Below are positions 56,516 to 64,000 of a stretch of DNA of 64,000 nt, piece by piece (position 1 is the stretch's first letter; each line of letters starts with the position of its first letter). This DNA is from Bedellia somnulentella (lineage: Eukaryota > Arthropoda > Insecta > Lepidoptera > Bedelliidae), in assembly GCA_963576735.1 (NCBI GenBank), contig OY755175.1, positions 14,896,401 to 14,960,400 on the forward strand, in the 5' to 3' direction. Under the pieces are notes generated by a model. It was not told the DNA's origin, ran no database searches, and saw only the letters and a list, made by a program, of their open reading frames with translations. Both the position numbers and the translations under genes were made by a program.

Positions 56516-58249
56516 GATTGACTTGAGAGTTTAATGACAAAAATATGATTTATTGAGCTTTTTATCATCGAAAATGGTGCCACTACTGACAATGGTAACA
56601 TGGAGAAGAGGTATATAAGTTTGAGAATATGATTGATACATGCTAACTGGAACGTTGTCATCCAATACTTTTTACTTCGTTTCCAGAGTGCCCACTTGAT
56701 CCCCGTCAGTGTTCCCACGTAAAATGATCTGTTTTGCTATCGCCGCTTTTTACGAATACGCTGCGCTGTTTTATTATACCCACCACCATGTGGCTATCCA
56801 CCATATATTTTATGACCCTGAATAGATATTGGCTCGGTTCTGCTAAGTCATTTAAATATATTTTGCAGTATATTATATTTTATACATTATACATCTAGCA
56901 TCCATTTAAATTGTGATAAATAAGCAGTAAAATACAAAGGTCGTTCTGTTTAGTGAGTATTCGTGAACCTTAAGCATCATTATCGCAGCTGTCTACGATT
57001 ATGAATATTGTTTAGTCCACGACCTAATTGGTTGTCCACGTTTCGATTGTTTTAAGGACATACACTAATATCGTTTCAAGACATCCCCGGTCAAGGTTCA
57101 AGTTTATTGTTTTTCACGATTCGCAGTATTACGTTTTGCTGTTCATAATTTCACGCATACATCGATACAAATGGAAATATATCGACTGGAGATATACCGA
57201 ACATAAGATGCCAAATCAACGGTTCTATTAGGAACAAACAGCTAAGGAAACAACAAATAGAAAAGTGGTAATTTTAATTTAAAATTATGCATGCAGATGT
57301 TATGACCTATGGCTTCGTAGCTTCTGGTGTGGTCGCCACGTACCGGACAGCGAAATTTTAATGTGCATCCGAAAAGGTGAGCTGACTTTTAGAAAGTTGT
57401 GGGAAAGTGTTAGCTGAGGGACACAGCATAGGACCCAGCACAGCTTACTATATAATAGATATCTCTTGAGAAGGATTATAACCAAGGGAAATATATTTGA
57501 AATGAAAAGCAGTTGGTTAAGATAACCAGCTGCGTAGTAACAATAAGTTTTAAGCTTGTTAGTGATATGGTAGGCCCGCACCTATAAATTTAGATGTAAT
57601 AAAAAGGAAAATCAGTCTTATTCGTTACTTGAATTATGAGTAGGTTTACATTTTTTTCAGGAGAATTAGGAATGTTATAATCAAATATGATGAGGAAAAC
57701 ATAAAACACACGCACACATAGAATCCGAGGCGAAAGCCCGATACACCTAAGCAAAACACTTGAATAGTTCTAACGGCAGCAAAAGTGTAAAGTAAGCGGT
57801 AGTGATAATCTAAAAAAAAAGTTGACCTTAGTTGGCTTAAGAATAACAGGAATGCATCCTTCCTTGGATGTTTTATCAAGTTGTATACGGGATCCCGAAT
57901 ATAACAATTCAAATGTCAGAGCATCATTTCCAGAGCCTTTTTGATGCTCTAGCTATCATCGCTCGTTACTATATCTGTATGTATCCCTTCTGATAAATTC
58001 ACCCTTTAATTTTATCAAGCTTTCATCAATGTGCAAATCTCTGAGGCGGCCATCTGGCTATGTTCGACATGATAATGCAGCTCTATGAAGCACTTTGCGC
58101 CAAGGTCGAGGTAGTCACGAGCAAGAACTTTTTTGCCATTGCGAATGCAGCCTGACAGACGTTACGAATATGACCCAACATCAAATATTGAGGATCGTAT
58201 CAATAAAAGTTGAAACTTGGTCTAAGTTTTTGTTGACACTCCCAGAAAT
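56516..58249. other. unassigned sequence
   Basis: No gene confirmed. A minus-strand stretch at about 57965-58050 reads LRDLHIDESLIKLKGEF, faintly like the catalytic start of a piggyBac-type transposase, but the surroundings do not continue the match. Confidence 0.35.
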
Positions 58250-58425
58250 AAAGGGCCAGAGCTTCGTAATAAAAATTCCTCAGCCACTTTAATAAGTTGA
58301 GCGGAAAATGTTGGAAAATCACAGATAGTTGCTGATGCGTATCCAGCAATCCAGACGGCTTAATAGAACCATAAAACCCAAAACAGCCTCTTACGATACC
58401 CAGATGGGAAGAAATTGGTCAGTAC
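58250..58425 (-). repeat. family A repeat, diverged
   Basis: 'gccagagcttcgtaataaaaattcctcagccac' pattern and 'acagcctcttacgatacccag'. Confidence 0.75.
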
Positions 58426-58500
58426 TTAAAAATTACGACCTAGTCTTTTTAGTTCGGTAGACAAGTCGCAAGAAGTGGAGTTGGGTAGAAGGGAAGGGAA

Positions 58501-58802
58501 GGTCGGAATTTAATGAAACTTGGAGATGTTGTTCAGGGATTAATTAACATTTTGTCAAGTTTTGGACCTCGAGGACCCTGTGCAAAAAGAGGAGGGGGGG
58601 GAGAACTGCAAAAATCTCGACCTTTCGTCAGTTTTTCGTCAAATACCTTTTTTCCTTACATCCTACGACAAAAGCGTTCAGAAACATTTGTGAAATTATC
58701 TACAATTTGAGTACTCACATATGTCTGTATGTCAATTCCTTACTGAGATATGGCGCTTCGAAGAAAATATTTCACACAGGACAGGGTCATTAAATTCCGA
58801 CC
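58501..58802. repeat. inverted repeat, possible MITE
   Basis: GGTCGGAATTTAATGA at 58501-58516 is complemented exactly at 58787-58802; the interior carries a poly-G run at about 58593. No target duplication identified. Confidence 0.55.
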
Positions 58803-59024
58803 TTTTTCTATCCGAAACCACCTGTCGTCTGAACTATTTAACTTTAAACATATTTACGGTTATGTGCCATGTCTACATAACGCTTCCTTATTTTACCAAG
58901 AGGGTGGCAAAAGGTCTACAATTTCTGAATAGTGTTCAGATCCTCACGGCAAACAGAGGTACTATTACTTCTGAAAAGTTTTCTGTTATTCCGAGATTGC
59001 CACATTACTCTACCCCATGCCTAT

Positions 59025-59243
59025 TACCTAGAATAGGTAGCCAGAGCTTAATAATAAGAAATACTTCAGCGATTTTTGAAAGTTGAGTGGGGTAAAGATT
59101 GTAAAATAAAGGTTGTTAGTAATGCACTGCATCCCACTGCATCGCCCAAAAATCACTTAAACGGCCCAAAACCCGTAATTGCCTATTACCAACACCCACA
59201 GGAAGAAATGGGGTAGTGTCAAGCTAAGACGGCGCTACATAGC
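59025..59243 (-). repeat. family A repeat, diverged
   Basis: 'aataggtagccagagctta', 'cactgcatcgcccaaaaatcac' and 'gaaatggggtagtgt'. A further scrap of the 5' end lies at 59283-59350. Confidence 0.8.
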
Positions 59244-59350
59244 TTATTGCAGTAAAAAAAGAAACGTGATGAAATGAGGAATATTTGGTGTCTCAAAACG
59301 TCCATATCCCTTATCGCCTTATACGACCCCGCCACGGAAAGAAATTGAAT

Positions 59351-60427
59351 ACTACTTCAAATCTCAACAAAAACTACAAATATAAAACTTCTTAAAGCAA
59401 GTGCAGTTTGACAGATCCTCGTGTCTAATTATAAAGCCAGGGTCTCTCTGAACGGATGCGTCGCTGGCAGGTCATATACCTCGTGACACGCTAACCGACC
59501 TTCGCTACGCACTTATTGCCAAGCCATCTTTAAATAGCTGCTGATGATAAACGCTGTGTTTACTGATAAACTAATTAAGATTTTAGTTTAGACGGGTTTT
59601 TTTCAATATATCTTTTTTGGTTATAACCTTGGTATGGCAGTGGGAAAGAGCTAGGTCTCAAATGTAGGCGGATAGGTTTTAATGTCTGTATTGGACCTAC
59701 ATCTTGTTTTTTTACGGTTCATTTATAAGAGCTATAAATGTAAACCATGAGGGAAAGCATCGTGAGGGATATCTCTTAGTTGAGATTTGATGTTGTTTTA
59801 TTTTGGTATAAGTGATATATTTTTTAGGATTTTGGAAATGGGCACCGTGCTTTAAAGCAAGTATGTTCTTTGAACTCCACACATCTAACAGCTCAAAATA
59901 AAAATCAAAATCTTAAATCTTTTAAGTAAAGCGTTCAGCTACTTTTAGAATTATATGTGCAGCGAATTTTGAATCATAACGTAGTATCTTTACTTACAAT
60001 TTTTTCTCGTGTAATGATAATTTTGTGACCTTATATGTTATAGCGACTAAGTTTTCGACTGTATTATTGTTGTTCTTTCGGAGCTGATATGTAACCGTTG
60101 TTTTTCTGTGTGTAGATTTCAGTCTTATATTTTGCTTAGCGACCTTATCGGCGCTTGTATTTTGTTTGGGTATCTGACTTCAGTAAACCCAAAAAGACGA
60201 TAAAAATACTCCCTTTCAGATACATATTCGAAAAATCATTGGATTATAGGAAGTGATTAATTTATGTACTGATTGAGAAGATTCTTTCACCAATAGAAAG
60301 CTATTATAATCCTCACTAAGATAGTCTAGGTATGTTTTAGCCGGAAAATAAAAAGGGTAGTCACCCGTGCAAGGTATGGAAGTAATTTAACTATATTTGC
60401 ACATAGTTCAATCATAGTACTAAGTTT
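59351..60427. other. mostly unassigned, with a SINE D-like remnant
   Basis: 59630-59790 resembles SINE D weakly ('ggcagtgggaaagagc', 'ccatgagggaaagcatcgtgagg'). The rest is unexplained AT-rich sequence. Confidence 0.4.
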
Positions 60428-60540
60428 AACGACCTCCGTGGCAAGCGGTTAGAGCGTTCGTCCCACGATCCAGAGGTCTCGGTTTCAATTCACAAATTGT
60501 CCTCGTTTTGCTAGGTTGTTTAAGTTTGAATCACCTGGCT
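60428..60540 (+). repeat. another tRNA-headed SINE
   Basis: 'acctccgtggcaagcggttagagcg' (A box) and 'aggtctcggtttcaattc' (degenerate B box) give a tRNA-like head different from SINE C and D. Confidence 0.6.
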
Positions 60541-60750
60541 GCGTACTGTCGGCTTTGAATAGCAATACCCATGTCTTCCTGGGGGTGTTTCAAATAGCGA
60601 CTATGCGCTATGCGGTTGGAGACCTATCACTAACAACCTTTATTTTTACGATCTTTTCATTACTTAAATTCTGAGTGGCTGAGGAATTTCTTAATCTGAA
60701 GCTCTGGCTACTCTTTTTATGGATTTATAGCCGTGAGTATTTTTATGTAT
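60538..60750 (+). repeat. family A repeat
   Basis: 'ctgcgtactgtcggctttgaa' to 'gccgtgagtatttttatg'. Confidence 0.85.
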
Positions 60751-60914
60751 TAATCACGTAATTATCTGATATTAAAGATTATTTTGTGCTTCGGAGAACA
60801 CGTAAAACTGTTGGTAGTATTTGTAAGTCTATTAACCTGTAGTAGGCCAGTGTGATTATATGAGGTCAAATCAACCTATTCAGCCTTTCGGTGTCGATGT
60901 ATATGTATGCTGAG

Positions 60915-61090
60915 ATAGAATAGAAAATAGAAAAAATCTTTATTGACATTCATAATTTACATTAGTATTCTACAATTAAAGTGTTAATTTCTAAAGACAA
61001 TTTACAAGCTATAAATCGTTGTAGAATATGTTATCTTGCGGCCCCACACTAGGCAAGCCTGTATCGTGGGTACCTTTACAAATTGCACAT
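60915..61090 (-). mobile_element. LINE 3' end
   Basis: 'aatagaaaaaatctttattgac' is an AATAAAG tail in reverse; 'cggccccacactaggcaagc' and 'ctgtatcgtgggtacc' are typical of a lepidopteran LINE 3' region. Confidence 0.6.
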
Positions 61091-61713
61091 AATGCGACAA
61101 ATGATGAGATGGTGACAAAGATCAATTTAGCCCCGATGTAAACCAAATTAACTTATCTTTTGGTTACTTGTTTGGGTACCTCAACGAATATTCAATTATA
61201 GCATATATACCAATCAGCTAATTAATGCAAATTAGTGTCTAGCAGGATTCAGAACTCGCAGTCTTTGAGTATGACTGCCAAGGGCCGCCATCATATTGAC
61301 CTAATTAAACCTAATTTTTTAAACTGAAAAAAGTGAAAGTATGTAACGTATAAATATATCTAAGATGTCAACTTGTCTTTAAATTTAAGTGCTATACGGA
61401 AACTATTAATATTCGCCAGGGTCAAAGTATCATATCAAATTAAATCTTCGAATAAAATTTTATTATTTAATTAATTCGAATCAGATCGATCGCCATTTAT
61501 CTAGAAAAGCCGTTAAGAGGTTGACAAGGTGAACTATCAAAATCGACTAATGAATACGAATTAAAGCAATAAAATAAAACACGGAGTAGTTATTATGTCA
61601 CTTTTTTACAAATATATTAAACGTTCTTTCAACAATTATTAAGTAACAAAATTTGTACGATAAAAATAACATTTACGAACTTAAATTAAATTCGTATTAT
61701 ACTTAAAACTAGT
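61091..61713. other. AT-rich spacer downstream of NHLRC2
   Basis: No gene or recognised repeat. Confidence 0.4.
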
Positions 61714-61719
61714 TTTATT
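61714..61719 (-). terminator. poly(A) signal of the NHLRC2-like gene
   Basis: TTTATT on + (AATAAA on -) about 200 bp past the stop. Another AATAAA lies near 61460. Confidence 0.5.
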
Positions 61720-61916
61720 GAAGCTTGTTTCATATAAAGTCAATATTTTTGTTCGGAACAATAACATGTTTATGGTTTTATAATCCGCTCTTCTCAAAGG
61801 CTTCATTAATTAACATAGAAAATATCAAAGCGGTATTTTAGGTGAATAACCAAATTATCAAACTTAAACAATAATGTTTTCTACTATAACTAAATTCCAA
61901 AAGATAATACTCTGTT

Positions 61917-63931
61917 TTAGGATTCAGCCTTATTTTCCCCTCCTCTATTGACCGGATTCACTTTGCAAGTAATCTTGTAAGATTCAACCATTTTGACGGA
62001 ATCCCGGACCAACATCGTTGACCGAACTGTGAATGAATGGGAAAAGCAAATGGCTCCGTCACACAGAGCCGTTTGGAAAGTTAAGTACAATTTGTAATGA
62101 TTTTTATCCACTTTGTTTCTGAGTTTCAACTCGACTCGTCCCGGTAATGATGAGCCTTTTTGAGGACTATTTACAAAAATGAAATCGTCGTTTGTGACTT
62201 TTTTGTTGTTCTCATCAACAATAGTGATGTTCCAGTTCTGTGGGGCGCCCGGAGTGAACTTTACACTCTTCGATTCCGCGTAATCTAAACTTACGTTGAA
62301 GAATATTATCAAGTTTCCTTGTTTACGATTGACGAATAGATCGTTTTTATATAGTATCAAGTTTTCCGGTTCGGTAAAGTTTTGTAGTTCAATATCGGAG
62401 AATCTAACGCGGAACTCTTGGCAGACGTTTTTTGATATGTTTAGGATTTTGATGTTATGATTGTTTGTGTCAGCTATGTATAGGTATTTTCCATCAGCGC
62501 TGACGGCTAATCCTGACGGTTCGTTAAATTTGACAGGATCGGCTGTCTCTATCATAGTGGGGTTTAGTGTGATCACTTTCTGTGTGAGAACATCGATTTT
62601 TTTGATCTTATGGTTGTAGGTGTCGGCGATGTAGAGTGTTTTGGTTTTCCCGCAGTACGCCACTCCTAAGGGATGTTGCAGCTTTGCATTCGTTCCAACG
62701 TCATCTACGTCACCGAAAGCAAAGAGGTTCTGAAAGTAAATACATGTACTACAATATAATTTTCTAAGTATATATAAATATTATTATATTGCCGTGTAGT
62801 GCCGGCTTTGCCGTGTAGTGCCAGCTTAGAATGTCGCTACCCCTTTCTACCCACGGGTGTCGTAAGAGGCGACTAAGGGTATTGGGGATTTTATTGGATT
62901 TTTGAGCGATGCGGTTGGAGACCCATCACCAAAAACCTTTATTTTTACCATCTTTTCCCCACTCAACTTCCAAAAGTGGCTGAGGAATTTATAATTCCTT
63001 AGGTCTGGCTACCCCTTCTAGGGAAATATAGTATATGATATGTATGTATATATAAATAGTGATTTATCTGTTCGTTATTTTGTTTATTTATGTAATTGTC
63101 TAAATTTTAATTATGTATTTGTATGTCAAAAAACTTGACGGGACATGTGGTTCCATACAATATTGTAACATCTTTCTTTTACCATGTTTCAAGCAAATAG
63201 ACAATTTCATTTAATTTCATTTCATAATGAGCAGAAACAGAAAATAAAGTCTGAAAAAATAATAATGATTATTAATTTTTCCAACTTACTAGAGGGTTTT
63301 TATCCCCGCCACATAGCGTCGATACCTGACCGGTAGAAAGCGCAAGTCGTCTTATTGAAGAGCTTTCTGCATCCGCTATGAATACTTCGGAGGTGGTTCC
63401 TAGTGCATACAGAATGAGACATTAAAATCGATATTCTAACATATTAGATGGTAATCCGTGGATCTATAAAACTTGAATTAACGTTATTCTTAGCTTGTAG
63501 AGATTATAACTTTTTATGTGTATTGAGCAAAATATATATAAATGGTTTACAAAATTAGTTTATGGTTATATAAGGATTGAGGTTCCATATTTCAATGGTG
63601 TAAACTGTTGGGCTAATATATAATAAAAGGGGCTCATTTACTCACGTGACATACTAGCTCCCATACGCAGCATACTACGGGGGCAAGTCTTATTTAGTCT
63701 TATTTCCCAATTGCCTTATATGCGTGTCCACTGAATTTCTGTCTCTAATCTATCTATCTATCTAAATCCAAATCTATCTATCTATCTAAATCTATCTAAT
63801 GTATCATCTATCAGCTATATACAGACCAGTGCGCAAAGCCAGCCCAGACGGCTGAGCGAACGCAGCCGTGTTGGGGTACGCGGAGTTGCGAGCTGCCTCC
63901 GCGCCCGAGCCCGCGATGCACACGCAAGTAC
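61917..63931 (-). CDS. NHLRC2: NHL repeat-containing protein 2-like, C-terminal exons (partial)
   Basis: Three exons join in phase: 63931-63827, 63399-63290 and 62729-61917, giving about 341 C-terminal residues; the N-terminal thioredoxin-like part lies beyond the right edge. The first reads [19 protein letters not shown] and FAQPSGLAL, the second [19 protein letters not shown] and LCGGDKNP, and the third [12 protein letters not shown] and LQHPLGV, then NHL repeats [15 protein letters not shown] and [14 protein letters not shown]. After the propeller comes a beta-rich domain to the stop, ending ENKAES. The exon order, the 'GG(D/E)..P(L/M)NLFAFGD' junction and the C-terminal domain match NHLRC2 as known from animals. 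The first donor (ACTG|GTCTGT) is weak but required by phase. NHLRC2 is a conserved protein of unclear biochemical role. A family A copy sits in the last intron. Confidence 0.92.
62790..63048 (+). repeat. family A repeat in the last NHLRC2 intron
   Basis: The first 19 or so bp ('tgccgtgtagtgccggctt') are duplicated in tandem; the rest is a normal copy ending 'cccttctaggg'. Confidence 0.9.
63735..63810. repeat. (ATCT)n microsatellite
   Basis: Imperfect runs of 'atct' broken by 'aaatcc' and 'aatgtatc', immediately beside an NHLRC2 exon donor. Confidence 0.85.
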
Positions 63932-64000
63932 CTGCCCAATGTAATACAGTTTAATGTATGTTCTAAATAGAATAGGAATTATTTTATTGCATGTCATGAA

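Noticed and set aside
57646..58060. piggyBac-like transposase
   Set aside because: Only one short phrase (LHIDESLIKLKGEF) resembles the family; the next residues and other motifs do not follow.

Overview
This is a gene-poor, AT-rich window from an insect nuclear genome, almost certainly a moth or butterfly. The evidence is short exons with GT-AG introns of insect type, a conserved insect secreted C-type lectin, and typical lepidopteran dispersed repeats: tRNA-headed SINEs, Helitron-like elements ending in CTAGT, and LINE 3' ends with AATAAA tails. No rRNA, genuine tRNA gene or CRISPR array is visible. The species cannot be named from the sequence alone.

Three host genes are supported. (1) A Tudor-domain gene on + (five exons, 14969-19622) resembles the N-terminal region of the TDRD12/Yb family of piRNA-pathway proteins; the fifth exon may end at a stop or splice onward. 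(2) A secreted C-type lectin on - (coding exons 34624-34516, 27144-26965, 25579-25443, 23685-23440; 223 aa) has a signal peptide, a QPD motif and one GC-AG intron; a TATA promoter and a non-coding first exon lie about 9 kb upstream at 43754-43847. (3) The last three exons of an NHLRC2-like gene on - (63931-61917) run off the right edge. A CpG-rich block at 5690-5961 with a minus-strand splice donor may be the first exon of a fourth gene running off the left side.

Nearly everything else is transposon debris. Family A (about 240-280 bp with a (GTAT)n tail) has about 25 copies on both strands. Family D is a tRNA-headed SINE, and family B is the 3' end of an RTE-like LINE. A, B and D end in a related 3' motif containing a small hairpin, which suggests they use the same reverse transcriptase. 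Other elements include a Harbinger element with two genes whose exons interdigitate on opposite strands (8598-11241), a mariner missing two catalytic aspartates, a Penelope-like element with inverted arms and a 12-bp target duplication (21687-22457), an internally deleted hAT with an 8-bp target duplication (33613-34405), several MITEs, Helitron-like elements and LINE tails.

Layout: 1-5000 repeats and unexplained sequence; 5000-6000 CpG-rich blocks; 7400-11250 truncated ORF, LINE and Harbinger; 11250-14300 LINE, SINE and Helitron remains; 14700-19650 Tudor gene with a mariner in its last intron; 20450-22470 MITE and Penelope element; 23280-43850 C-type lectin gene with repeat-filled introns; 43850-61700 repeat desert; 61700-64000 NHLRC2. 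No dramatic new system is evident. The most notable structures are the interleaved Harbinger genes, the 3' tail shared by the SINE and LINE families, and the repeated use of the same TAA in family A by Harbinger-type elements.
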